Assembly: GCA_037974965.1 (NCBI GenBank)
Contig: JBBPFI010000018.1
Location: forward strand, 712,458 to 776,457
Reading direction: 5' to 3'
DNA length: 64,000 bases
DNA from: Dacryopinax spathularia
Lineage: Eukaryota; Basidiomycota; Dacrymycetes; Dacrymycetales; Dacrymycetaceae
Shown here: positions 1 to 11,700 of the stretch, piece by piece
Numbering within the stretch: the first letter of the stretch is position 1
Layout of the letters: each line of letters starts with the position of its first letter
Position numbers and translations under genes: made by a program
Notes under the pieces: generated by a model
The model's database searches: none
What the model saw: the letters and a program-made list of their open reading frames with translations, nothing else
Told to the model about the DNA's origin: nothing

Positions 1-615
1 ATCAAACTGATCAACACGGAGCGATGATCAGTCGGCCGATCATTTGCTTTGAGAGCGGGGTCTGGGCCTCGCTGTGATGGGAGAAGTGTCTCGGGATCAC
101 GTGTCTCCTTACTCTTGGTCTGGGCGGTAGGTCGCTTCCTCCTCCCCGGCTTGTATGCAAGCCTGCTTCTTCAGGCATGCGTCCTTCCTCTGTAGGGCGG
201 TACTTTCCCGATTTGTTAGCGTGCTGGCTGGGAACGGCGATCTTCATGCTCGACCCGTTGAGAGGTGTGTCTGAGATCTCTCCGAGGGGGCGGGATCGCC
301 CATGTGACTTGCTGCTTGCAAGTTCCAACTCCGGTCAGATTCACTCCGGCTAAGAAAGGAGATCGACAGTACTCCGCGCAAGACGGGGGAAGGGAATCGC
401 TCTATCTCTGCTATCTGGCTCTTCTCTGGGTTTGGACATTTGTTCTGGGATGTGTGGTCGGTCTTTACCCAAAAGGGACGCGCGTGACCAACAGAGCTTC
501 CTACTACTCAAGTCCCTCCTTGCAGCAACTGGAACACTCATCTGCGTAGCCTTCCATTGGTATCTTCTATTGGTATGAGAGGCAACCAAGGTATGTTCGA
601 ACATCCAACACCGAC
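1..615. other. No recognisable gene, left edge of window
   Basis: Open frames of 94-105 codons exist on both strands but overlap one another and show no family motif, signal peptide or consistent splice structure. I see no gene here. The 3' flank of the mitochondrial carrier gene probably occupies the right part. Confidence 0.4.
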
Positions 616-1761
616 CTATGTCGCAAGCAGATCCTTCATCATCTGCCACACAGCAAAAGAGATCCCATAAGTCGGAACCTGTTTAACCAGTCCCAGCCCC
701 AAACCCGCATAAAACCCCCTCACCCCTCTAGCATAAAACACTTCTCGCATAGTCGTCCAAGCGCTAAAGAAGTACGTTCTTCTTTGGGCAGAGATGCGGG
801 GCGTGGAAGCTTGCTGGACTCTTCGGATCACTTCGAGGGGGTAGGTTATGATTTTCGCTAGTGCTCCTGCTGAGCCTCCGATGGTGGCGTGGATGAGAGG
901 TTTGTTCGTTTTCTGGAACTCGGGCGGAAAGTTCGAGCGGGTCCAGGCGTTGCCCGCGTCCCAGAGGAGGAAGAGCAGGCCTCGATATGTCACTGTACCG
1001 AGGAGAGAGACTGGCAGGCCTCGGTAGAAGTTCGCTAGGCGCGGAAGGGTTGAGGAGTTGGTAGACTCGGAGTAGATGTTCTGGATTGTGGGCCAGATCC
1101 GGGGTGGCGTACCGTCCTTGGTGGCCATTCGTACGCGCAGCAGCTCTAGCGGGTATGTGACTGGGAGGGTAAGCAGCGCTATATCATCCCTTGTGCGCTC
1201 AGAGATCGATTTGGGTAGTGCGGTAGGAAGAGAGCCCACCTGCCAAGCTACCATTCAGCGCCCACTGGATAGGTGTTCCTTTCCACTCGTTCGGTACGAC
1301 GATCTACAGCGCTCCGCTCCTTAGACGTTTCTTAGGCCATTGCTGCGTGTGAGAGGCATACCGGCCGAAGTGCATCGTATATCCCATGAAAGACGGCGCT
1401 GTACGGCAGCACCCGCGCGAGGGCCATCGAATGACCTTGATATAGCCCGCGGATGCCATGTTGTCGCCAGATGCTCCTTAGTACATTTAGTATTCTACTG
1501 GTAAATCCTGGCCTCTTATATCAGGTAGGAGACAGAAAGCGATCGTGAGAGCTTACGGCCATTGCGTTGCGCTACGAGAGGATGCGAGGTTTGGAGGAGG
1601 ATGACGATCCGGTCTAGGGGCGCAACCGCGGTCTTAGCCTGTACCGACACCGGAGGACGGTGAACGTCAGCGCCTTTCTGATCAAAGACCGTACGCACGA
1701 TCCCACCAGCTACCGCACCAGCAACCAAGGATTTCCAAACAGGCAGGTCACCTCGGCCCAT
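616..1761 (-). CDS. Mitochondrial carrier (SLC25) protein, Leu5/CoA-carrier-like
   Basis: Inner-membrane solute carrier, multi-exon. Three carrier repeats are visible. Repeat 1 has PLDRIVILLQTS and then GIRGLYQGHSMALARVLPYS. Repeat 2 has PLELLRVRMA and then FYRGLPVSLLGTVTYRG. Repeat 3 has PLEVIRRVQQ and then GFYAGLGLGLVKQVPTYGIS. Exon 1 is 1699-1761 and its intron (1639-1698) is in frame. Removing it joins GAVAGGI to AKTAVAPLDR, as expected for a carrier N-terminus. Two further introns lie between about 1180 and 1360. The GxRGxxQGHS...R.xPY pattern resembles the yeast Leu5-type coenzyme A carrier, but substrate is inference. The junction between exon 2 (ends about 1557) and exon 3 (about 1500) does not resolve in phase with a plain GT-AG intron. 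That leaves a non-canonical donor, an unseen small exon or a frameshift there. Confidence 0.75.
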
Positions 1762-3440
1762 ATTCGGGCACCGAGGTTAGGCGGCAAGAAAGGAAAACAA
1801 GAGTCAGGCACAACAGGCGGCTGAGAGCCAAATATTTGCTTCCTTCTACGGCTTCAACCGAACCACTCTGCGAAGAAGGAAACACCCTGACGACTACCGA
1901 CGATCCTCCTGTCGATCTCCCTCCGAGATCTAACCAGAAGTTCGGAACGGTCGTCTTAAGAAGAGGAACCGGCGAACAATACCGCCACTCTTGCCAGCAA
2001 ACCTCGTTTCCACCGATCCTCGGAGGATCGCTGCCAGGGGAATTGAATTCGGCTCTGTCTCGGCCTTCTCGAGTGCTCCTTCTGCCGGAGCCTACTCAGG
2101 GTTTTGGTTCAGTTCGCTTCTGTCTTTCTCTGAGCTAAATGTCGGGGAGTTTATCTGCCGGCGAGTTGCTGGCGATCGTAGCAGTGATCAGGCCGGCTTG
2201 TCGCTCGGAGTGTGCATCGCACTGGACGGTTCAAGTGCTAGACTAGGTTTACCCAGAACAATCTACATCCACGCATCAAGATCCGCAAGAAAGATAACTC
2301 GAAAGTCGAGCATTAGCAGGAGATGATTGTCTAGCTCAACTCCCCTCAGAACAACCCGCAACGGCCGGACGTGCATAGGACATCGAGCCCACAGCGACGC
2401 TGAAGACATATCTCGCGCACGACTATTAGTGGTCAGGAGCCTTGGCGACGTCAGAGTGCACTCGTTCTAGAGCTGATGCTTGACCGCCGGGTGCTCTTGC
2501 TGAAGCTCCAACTCGCTGTTGGAATGACTGTTCGATATTGACGCACAGCGAAGGAACGATCGCCTGTCTCAGCTCAGCTGCCATTGATCTGGCTGCATCG
2601 CCGCCCACTGAACGTGATCATCCTGCAAGTCAAGAGCTCGACCTTCAAGGACAGTACAAGGACAGTCCTTTTGTGGCTTGTGCTATGTCCTCAGCGAGAC
2701 ATGAACCGTACTTCCGAAATGTACTGGACGGGAGGACACCGGATACGTCCACGTGCTTTATTTGCGGGGCGGGCGTTTGTCAGTCAAGTCAGCGAGCAGA
2801 AGTGTCGAAATCGTGTTAGGCTATCAGCCTTCATTCGATTCAATGCATTCCCAGACAGTGATGGAGATGTTCCGTCCCGGACCGCGACAGCTGTCCGGCG
2901 GTACTTATCCTAATTGTCCGGATCCAAAAATAGCTTCTGACACCATGATTAGGGATCATGGGCGCCAATCATGTACGCCTTCATCAACGACTACAATGTG
3001 CACTTGCCAAGAGTTCTCCTCTGCTCCAGTCATTCTCGGATGAACGTGGTACGACACCGTGCTGTACTGTGCTGCTGAAACGCCATTATAAACGCGACGA
3101 TGACCAACGTGCTACGATGTCATGAAGACACGGCGTAATCTATGCGGAGGCATTCAAACCCGAAGTGGAGGTCCGTATCGATTCCATCTGATCAGCTCAT
3201 TGTCCCTCGAACACGTTCTCTTACTACGCGCATGGTGTTCTGCTCGCACTTGCGGACATCGGAGCATCTGGCAACATGACCGCCAACCCGGGGTGCAAGA
3301 AGGAGACACATTGAGGACGTTGTGCATGCGGATGTCTCACATTTCTCAGGAACGATGAGGCGCCCGTGGTTGACAGTCGGTGCCGGCAGCCGGACATGTC
3401 ATGTGCACCGTCCTGCTGCCTTTTGTTTCCCATGCTCTGC
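1762..3440. other. 1.7 kb without a recognisable gene
   Basis: Overlapping short open frames occur on both strands, none with a recognisable domain or coherent splice pattern. It should contain the promoter of the carrier gene (left) and of the lipase gene (right). Nothing else is supported. Confidence 0.4.
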
Positions 3441-3443
3441 GGG

Positions 3444-3450
3444 CTATAAA
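3444..3450 (+). promoter_or_regulatory. TATA box of lipase gene 1
   Basis: The sequence CTATAAAG lies about 60 bp upstream of the lipase start codon. The paralogous lipase gene has the same arrangement at 16063-16069, so this is probably a conserved core promoter. Confidence 0.6.
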
Positions 3451-3506
3451 GGAGACGTGACCGTGCTTTCCATAGCGCTCGCGACAGTTCGCCGCATCTC
3501 TTGGAC

Positions 3507-4911
3507 ATGATGGCTCGTCAACTTGCTATCTTCCTTGCACTCCTGCTCCTGAGCGGCGTTTTGGCATCACCTTTGCTCCCAAGGAAGAATACGGCACCGG
3601 TAACCAAGCTGAGCGCAGCCCAAATCTCAGCCATCACGCCCTTTGCTTGGATGACAAAGTATCAGCCTGATCTGGAGCGTTCAAGGCGGTTCTTCTGATA
3701 GCCATCCAGTGCTGCATACTGTTCTCACGCGGCTGTCCAGTCATGGTCTTGCGGCGGTTAGTCGTTCACATGGGAACAAATCGCTAGCTTACAAGGTCTT
3801 CCCAGCTGCATGCTCAGCGCTTCCGGGCGTGAAGGTCATCCTCACTGGCGGTGACAACGGCGCTACGCCCGACTACTATGTCGCGTATTACCCTGCCGCT
3901 GGCGCAATCATCGTCTCGCATCAGGGTACGAACACCGACAGCATCTTGTCGCTTATCGACGATGGGGAGGCCAACCTGGTCGGCCTTTCTCAGACGTACT
4001 TCCCAGGCACCTCCGGTCTCGAGGTTCAGTAAGTGCCCCAGTTTGCGCCGGGAAGTTGCGTGCTGAGGTCATGCAGCGACGGCTTCCAGCAAACCTTCGA
4101 ACGCTCAGCATCTGCCATTCTGAGCGCGGTCCAATCCGGTATCTCAACCTACAAGGCGTCGCATGTCTTCGTCGTCGGCCACTCTCTCGGCGCTGCTGTT
4201 GGTCTTCTGGATGCGTTGTACCTTGCCACCCATATTTCTACGCCCGTCACGACCACTTTGTTTGGCTTGCCTCGCGTAGGAAACCAGGCGTTTGCCAACT
4301 ACATTGATGCACATGTGTGTTGACTCCCGCACCCGGAAGAGATCTTCGACCGATGATTCATTTTAGGCGCTGAATCTGCAGCATGTGACGAACGATAATG
4401 TGAGGAAACACATGACTCGAATACCGTGGTGGACTAACGTTTCAATAGGATATTGTCCCGCGCTTGCCTTCTACTGACTTCGGCTATGAGCATCCATCGT
4501 ACGTCCTCACTGCTTGCTCGACGAGCCATCCGTTGACCATATCCAGTGGGGAAGTCTTCATTACTAAGGTCGGCGGATCGACGTACGAAGCCTGTCCAGG
4601 TAGGCGCCCTGTTACACAGTTATGTTCAATGCTGACTGCTCTTCAGGGCAAGAGAACTACAACTGCGCAATTGGCTAGTCGCGCTCATTGCACTGGAAGT
4701 GCTCGCTGACGACGTGTGCAGGCATTTTCTTCTTGGAAGATAGCACGAGCCCGCATGATGGGTACGTCACCAGTTCTCACAGCATATGACACCGGCTGAT
4801 CTCAGGAACATCATTCTAGACCTTATGCGGGGGTGATGTGAGTCGCTCTGTTGCGGTTCCGAGACATGTGCTAATGTGCGTAGGTTGGGATCGGCTGCCT
4901 GTACCGCGTAA
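3507..4911 (+). CDS. Secreted fungal class-3 lipase, copy 1 (11 exons)
   Basis: Extracellular triacylglycerol lipase/feruloyl-esterase type, alpha/beta hydrolase. It opens with MMARQLAIFLALLLLSGVLA, a signal peptide. The nucleophile elbow GHSLGAA is in exon 4. The catalytic Asp is in NDNDIVPRLP and the His in FGYEHPS. Exons traced by splice signal and frame: 3507-3658, 3710-3756, 3788-4028, 4077-4314, 4367-4399, 4449-4498, 4547-4599, 4647-4673, 4722-4761, 4820-4837, 4884-4911. They sum to 927 nt, 308 aa plus stop, with no frame break. The intron 4674-4721 must use a GC donor, because every GT option leaves an in-frame TAG. It is a paralogue of the lipase at 16148-17343, which keeps the same core but has fewer introns. 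The LTR retrotransposon starts 134 bp downstream. Confidence 0.88.
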
Positions 4912-5041
4912 GACTGGACGAGAAGTGCGTCAGCGACTGCAATGATAGTCACTATGATGCCAATGATCTACTTGGGTTTTAAGTTTCCATTTGGCTTCTG
5001 CACGAGCCCTAGTGAACGTGCTTCTGTGCTCGTCCAATTGA

Positions 5042-5045
5042 GTAA
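5042..5045. repeat. Target-site duplication, left
   Basis: GTAA directly precedes the left LTR and is repeated at 15692-15695. If the final LTR base is ambiguous, the duplication is AGTAA (5 bp), the usual size for this class. Confidence 0.6.
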
Positions 5046-5509
5046 TGAACTGCTCGGTCCTATCGTAGATAGTTCCTAGAGCTTAGTTCTTTTAATGGAA
5101 TATCGTTATTGGTTCTATCAAAAGGAGTGTGGTGCGAATGGATAAGGATCGAGTGACAGTGGGCGGTAACGCCTAACAATAACGCCGATAACGATAACGA
5201 GAGTTGTGGATGCAGATCCTCTGGAGGGGAATCCAGGAAGGTGGAAAACGAAGGAGAAAGCAAGCGAGAGCAGCAGTAAAATATGAAGTGGTTGCCTGCG
5301 CAAATCTGCCAGGCACAGGCACAGGGAGCGCCTCACGTTTCAGGTGCATCCACCGTGGCACGTCGGCAGTGGGTAACGCCATGCGGTAACGCTTCGATGG
5401 CCGCTCGGCTATGGATAACGCGGGCCGGTGACGCCATATCGGCGGTATTTGGGATCGGCGATATCGGTGCTTGATAATTTGTTCTAATTAACTAACTACG
5501 AACAGTACA
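5046..5509 (-). repeat. 3' LTR of the retrotransposon
   Basis: 464 bp, offset 10182 bp from the other LTR, no difference found by eye. Ends are TG...CA. It is rich in the words CGGTAACGC and ATAACG (for example near 5162, 5174-5200, 5371 and 5384), which recur throughout the element. Confidence 0.93.
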
Positions 5510-5727
5510 TCCGCGGGGGACTTTTAGACAATGACTGTCCTCAGTCATCCGTCGAATGCACTGCCGTAGCCAGTCAATAAACGTCAAGATTTGTGGCGGT
5601 TCGAATTTCTTGAGGTCTTGCAATTCTCGCGTATGTTCTTCGCTGCCCATTGTGTTCGGCCGGCTGGTTTCGTTTTCGAGCGTTATCCGTCGCAGGGAAG
5701 CCTGTTCTCCGCGGGGGACTTTTTAGA
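5510..5727 (-). repeat. Duplicated polypurine-tract-like motif
   Basis: The word TCCGCGGGGGACTTTTAG sits directly against the inner edge of the 3' LTR (5510-5527) and recurs with one extra T at 5708-5726. The first copy occupies the position of the plus-strand primer (polypurine tract) for a minus-strand element, although it is only partly purine-rich. Confidence 0.45.
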
Positions 5728-5940
5728 ATATCAACCTCCTGGTTGATAGAAAAAGAAGGCGTCCGGAAGCAATTGGTAACGGCGCGGTAGTGGCAGTGAC
5801 GGCGAAAAAGGTTTTTAAACCGAGTTTAGACGCGTCTCGGAGGGTCTCACAGGTTGTCTCTGACCATAATTGTCGACTCCTCCACCGTACTCGACTCCTC
5901 GCTCCCTAGGTGACTTGTAAGAGACCTGGTCGACGACGAC

Positions 5941-8457
5941 ATGGTACCGCCATCGGTACAACGCGAGCAACGTCGGCAAACGGCGGTACTTGCGCAGAAG
6001 GCGAAAGTCGACGCATGGGTGAAGAGCTGCGTGGATCGCGCGCGCGTGCGGGCGACGTCCAAGGCGGTAGGACAGGCGATGAACGCCATGAAGATCGTCC
6101 TCGCCTATCCTAATGAAAAGAAGTGGTCCGGCATTGTAGCGTGGATGGGCGTCAAGGAGAATGCGGAGTTGCTCCGGGTGCGTATTTCGCAGGTCCATCC
6201 CGAATGAGACTAATACGTCTACAGCGTGATGTGACGGCGATTCTGCGGAAACATCCGTACACGTTGGCAGCGATCGACCAGTGGCGTGCGATGTTGCTGG
6301 GAGAGGTCACCCAGCGCATCTGGCTGGAGTATGCGAAGGAGAATGGTAAAAAGGTGAGTACCAGTGCGCGCCGATAGATACCGCTTGCTAACGATGCGTT
6401 ACAGACCGACAAGTTCGAGTTGGGCCTGAAGGGCGTAGCGACGCCTGGTGAAGAATTCGATTGGGTTGAAGAAGAAACCCTGGACGATTTTGAGGTTCCA
6501 GACCTCGATGAGGAGGATCCCGTCCAAGCCGACGAAGCGCCCGCCGCTTCAGCTGGGGAGGCGGTATCGACGATACCGACAGAATCGTCCGGCGGTAAGA
6601 AGACGGCGACAGAACCGGCGCCCGCCGAAGAGGAGACGCCTGCGGCGAAGAAGGCGCCCGCCAAGGGAAAGGGAAAGGAAGTTTCCCGGCCGAAGGAGGT
6701 GACAAAGGAGAAGGAGAAGGAGAAGGAGAAGGATAAGGAGAAGGAGAAGGGAGTCGCGGATGAGGAGGTGGCGAAGAAACGCCAAACTCGGGCATCCGTG
6801 AAGGCCGTAGCGGAGGCGACTGCCGAGGTGGATGAGAAGCGGCGCAACGAGCTGCTGCAGAAGCGGAGAGAGGAGGCAGCGGTGGAGAACGCCAAGGCGC
6901 CGCCTGCGATAGGCTCGGGCACGCCCGGCAAAAGGGTGAGTGCTTTTTTCTTGCTCCGTGCGTTATCGTCGGTATTGATCATCGCCAGACCGCCAACAAG
7001 GGCGGTAATAGCGGTACCTCCGCGAAGGCTGCGGTACCCGCTGCCGCTCCTGAAGCCGCTCCGGTCGTGGCGCCGCCGGCCAAGAAGACGGTGACCCCGG
7101 CCAGAAAGCCCGTCAAGCCTGCTGCAAAGCCCCTTCCCGTTATTTCGGACCCAATCGAAGTGCGCGCGCCGCGTGGACGAGGCCAAGAGAAGCCGGCGAG
7201 GGGAACTACGCCCGGTGGGGAGGAAACGTGGGGCGGCAAGGTACGTCAACAAGTTAAATGATCACTTGACTTGTGTCTGATATAGGTTTCAGATCCTGCG
7301 CCCTCCGTCGGGGTATGAACTGTTCTGGACGATCCAGGGAACGCCTTGGTTCGTTACGAAGGCGGCAAAGGCGGTATGTGCGGTATTTCCTGCGGATAGA
7401 TTCTTGCTAACCAGAGATGTGTAGTGCGACTATTGCAAGGATCGGAAGCAGGTCTGCCTTATTTCGCATGAGGGAGGGCAGTGCACTGCCTGCCACCTAC
7501 GTCGCAAGATGTGTTCGATTGCGAAACCCGATGGTATGTGGTTTTGGTTTAGTAACGGTGATACCGCTTACTAACGATTCGTTTTGTATGGGATAGAGCG
7601 CCGCGGTCGCGTCCGGGGCGAAAAGGGAGGCGCTGATGCCAAACGTGAGACGTCCGAGGCTGTGACCGTCGTCACAGAGAAGTTCCGCGAAGGAACAATT
7701 CAAGATGACGTTGAAGCGTTCGAATATGAGGCGACGCGCGGTAAGCGGTATGATCGCGGTAATGACTCTCGTTTCTAATCCGTTTGTAGACGCGGCCCTC
7801 GCCAATATCAACTGGTTGGTGCATCACCAACAAGTACTGAATATGTTGCTGTCTGCCAACATGCGTCGCCTCAATCTGGCGGACAAGGACGGTTTGGAGA
7901 GCGTCCTCATGCTCAGCGCCACGGACGAGGAGATTGCCGGGGCGGCATTGACCGGGAGGAAGTTTTTCCTGGAGCCCACTAGCTTCCCGTTCCGTATTCT
8001 CACCCCGGAAGACGAGAAGAAGACGTGGAGGGAGCTCCTTGTCGACTCCGTTAAGGTCATGACCGCCAACGAGGCCGATGTCGAGTTGGACCTTACCGAC
8101 ACGGATACCGCCGGTAACGCTGCCGGCTCCGAAGGCCATATCCGAGAGGTCCGTCCCTCCACGAGTGGAACGAAGAGAAAGCGCGCGTCGCCCGAGCCCG
8201 GTGCAGAAGGAGAAGAGGCGGAAGAACCTCAGGAAGCGAGTGCCCGCCCCAAGCGGGTGAAGAAGTCGGTAGAGCGTTATGGCAACCCTACCGACCCGAT
8301 CATCGCGGCTAAGGAGGCGAGGGAGGGAGATGAAGAACAACAGGTGGACGCTGCTTTGGAGGAGGAGTCATCAGTTGATGACTCTGATAGCGACTACGAG
8401 GTGCCTCCTCCAGGTACGGATGACTTGCGGGAAGAGGAGGGAGAGGACGAAGTGTAA
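5941..8457 (+). CDS. Antisense Zn2Cys6-type nuclear protein carried inside the retrotransposon (8 exons)
   Basis: Exons: 5941-6177, 6225-6353, 6405-6935, 6989-7240, 7293-7373, 7425-7533, 7597-7740, 7790-8457. They total 2151 nt with no phase conflict, 716 aa. The N-terminal 120 residues are helical. Residues about 120-380 are acidic, then Ala/Pro/Lys-rich with a KEKEK stretch of coiled-coil type. Exon 6 opens exactly on a six-cysteine motif (C411, C414, C421, C430, C433, C440) with spacing CX2CX6CX8CX2CX6C, the GAL4-type binuclear zinc pattern. The C-terminus has a basic KRKRASPEP segment and an acidic tail. It is convergent with pol and lies between pol and the 3' LTR. It is likely a DNA- or chromatin-binding protein. 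Function is inferred from the zinc pattern only. All splice sites read GT...AG on the plus strand, so they are not splice signals in the minus-strand genomic transcript. Confidence 0.82.
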
Positions 8458-8779
8458 CGCCGTCGGTAATGCGGTATTCGTTCGTCCCGGAGCGGGGGTG
8501 TAGTTAGAATTACCCCATGGTGTATGTGTAGGATATCGTGCGGAGGAAAGAAATAGAGTGAAAATCCACTTGTGTGAACGTCTGCAAGATTGATTGAGAG
8601 GAGATGGAAGGTCGTAGTATCCAGTTTATGTCGGCATTTGCATGAATTGGTGCCTCTTTTCTTTTTCGATTTTCTATTTGTTATGTACGGTAGGACGTCG
8701 TATATCGGATCGTCGATGGGTATAATTTAGACAGTGGTATGGGTATGGTGTCCTAGTTGCCCGCTACTCTGTTGACCGT
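8458..8779. other. Intergenic strip between two convergent genes of the retroelement
   Basis: About 320 bp of AT-richer sequence between the stop of the antisense gene and the stop of pol. It presumably holds overlapping 3' ends. I see no ORF. Confidence 0.5.
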
Positions 8780-11700
8780 CTACGGATCCCCCGAAGTCGG
8801 TTCGGGTAACGCGTTGGTATTGGCATCGGTATCCTCTGCCGTGAGACGATACGGGAGGTCTTGTAAGCGTTTCATAAGCTCATCCACTTGCGATTTGAAC
8901 TCCACCCTGGTGTGAAAGGGCACCAATCTGAATCCTGCGACGGCTTGGCGTCCGATCGTACCGTCCAACTCGGCTATGGTATATGCTCCTCCACGGTTCC
9001 GTTTGATAACGACAAAAGGGCCGATATAACGCGGTAACGTTTTGTCCCGAAGGTCTCCGTCATTTCGGGAGTTGCGCAGTAGAACCAAGGAACCCGGATC
9101 ATACGATACGTCACGAATGAGGTTTGCATACTTCTTGCGGAACCGTTCCGCTGAGTGTTCTCGAGCCAGGAGTATTTTCTCATGAATGCGGGCAAGGTCC
9201 TCCGGTCTTCGCTCTAGTTGTCTCGCGCGTCGGGTGATTAGTTCCTCTCGTGAACATAGTTCAGACGGAGTTTGGACAAGGAAGGTAGCTTCGACCAGGT
9301 CTATAGGCAATGTTGGGTGCGTCCCGTGTGCCATATAGTATGGCGTTAACCCGGTAACGCTGCTGAGCGTTACGCGTTCGGCCCAGAATATGGTAGGGAG
9401 GATCGCCGGCCATCCCCCTATGTTGCCTTGTGCCGCTCGTACAATACTTTCTCGTACTCCGCGGTGGGATTGTTCGACTAACCCGTTCGCTCGAGAGTTG
9501 TAGCCCGATATGCAGATGTGGGATATCGCGTATTTTTGCGTTAGCGTCGAAAGCGCGTTAACCCATGGAGTACCGTTGTCGGTGACGATTTCATATACAG
9601 TTCCCCACCGGCATAAGAGCGTATTGAAAATGAAATCGGCCAAGTTTTTTCCACTTTCATTCCGTAACATACACCATTCTGGATAGTGCGTTAATGAACA
9701 TCGGGCTTGTGCAATGTATCGGTACCCCGCTTTCGGCGTTTTCGAAATGGGCATAAGCATGGTATCACAGTATGCTTTTCCGAACAGTTTCGCAGGCGTC
9801 TGAACAGTTGGGGGGAGGAGGACCCTCGTTGTTTGTTGTTGTTGACACGATAGACAGGTTTTGATATACCAGGCTATGTCCTCCGCCATCCGTGGCCACC
9901 AGAATCGTAGCATAAGATGTGCTCGGATTGTCCTTAGTCCTTTATGTCCTAGCTCGTCATGGGCCATGCGTAACGCCCGGTACCGCCGCTCGTACGGTAG
10001 ATATAAGAGGTGGTTACCGTTGTCGTCCCTCTTATATAATTCCCCATTATTTCCTATGAAAAATCGCGCCGATATTTTCAGTATTCTTCGCCATTCCTTG
10101 TCAGACGTGTCCTCAGGTCGTTTCAATGTACGCTGGTATTCGATAATCTTCTGAATATCCGTGTCCATCTTGGCGGCGTTAGAGGAAAGCGGTAAGAATG
10201 CCGAACTCGGCGTTATTGAATCGTTGCTCTCCGGTGGGCCGTGTTCCGCTACCACCATCGGTACGTCAGATGAGTGACCCTCTGTGGCCCAGGGGAGTTC
10301 TCGTTCCTGCCACACTACTGGGCTATCCGGCGGCGTGGTTAATGGGGACGATATGTAGTGGCCCTCATCCACATCGTGTAGGCGCTGGTCCGGTAAGGAG
10401 GGAGTTTCACTCGTTGGAGATTGAGGGGGCGTCGTAAGCGGCGATAACGGTGCGTTATCCGTCTTCTCGTGCGGCAGGTCACCCTCTTCGGGCCAGAAAA
10501 AGACAGGCACTCCAGGCCTGGGAAGGGGGGGACGGCGGGGAAAGGTCAACGATAGATAAAGAAATAGAGCAGGTGTCGTTGACAGGTTGAGGGTGTCTTC
10601 GTCATATTCAGGGACGTCCTCTTGAGTGGGATCCGTGGTGGTAGGTGGGCGGCGGGAGAGACCATCCGGGGCGGTATGCTTTTCCGCAGGGACGTGAACG
10701 AGGTCAAAGTTAAACAAGGCGATGTACGCCAGCCAACGATTGATGGTAGTATTGGGCTGGATATCAGGGTGACGGATCATGCCTTTCAGATATTGGGCAT
10801 CAACCTCTAGAGTGAAGGTAGAGAGGCCGATGAGCCAAACGCGGTAAGCTTTTAAGGCACGGAAAAGTCCGTAGCATTCCAGCTTCGCCTGAGAATAGCG
10901 GCTCTCTCGATCATTCCACGTAATGGAACCGAATCGGGAGGGTCGTCGGCGCCCGGTGTCGTCGAGTTGATATAAGACAAAACCGACTGCGATAGACGAG
11001 GAGTCAACCGCAAAGATAACGCGATTAGGGGAGGCGTAATCGATTGGGCGGAGGACGTTATTTTCTAACGCCTGCTGAGCCGCCGCTTGGAGGGTGCGGA
11101 CCGCGGTAAGATGGATGTCGTTAAAGTGGAACGGCACGTTTTTCTTTTTGAGCTCCTCAAGAGGGCGTGCGATATGTGCGTAGTTGCGGATGAACGTCCG
11201 CATAATCCCGACCGTACCAAGGAAAGAAAGAACTTCGGAAATGTTTTCACAAGGGAGTTTCCAGTCCAAGATCTTTTGGCTTTTGGAAGGGTCGGGTTGG
11301 CGACCGGCGTAGGAGCAGCGGTGACCAAGGAGAATGATTTCCGGCACAGCGATCTCAACCTTTGCACCGGACAGTGTCGCGCCAGAATGTTCGATGCGTG
11401 TGAGAATGCGATGGACGTCCCCCAGATGCTCCCAGATAAAACGGCGGATTCCTGCGTTATGGGCGGTAGTTTCATAGGTACCGTCCGCTCGCTCGTATCG
11501 CGTTGGTGGTCCTTTGATACCGCCGTCGTCAATGAAAGGTGTTGTGATGTGCGGTATCTCTGGTTCGAGTATGAATGTGACGTTATCCTGCATGATGCCC
11601 GGCATATTATGGGCTCCCATGGGGGCGACGCAGTAACGGAGTGGGCCGAGAGGGGACTGAAAAGTGGTAAGGTCCCGGGAAGATGGAGCCAACTTGTGCT

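Noticed and set aside
2426-3358. Several 60-110 codon frames between the carrier and lipase 1
   Set aside because: Overlapping, both strands, no motif, no splice coherence.
6152-7252. 366-codon minus-strand frame opposite the antisense Zn2Cys6 gene
   Set aside because: It is the mirror of well-spliced coding exons. The Ser/Ala/Phe repeats arise from the complementary codons of the Glu/Lys-rich region.
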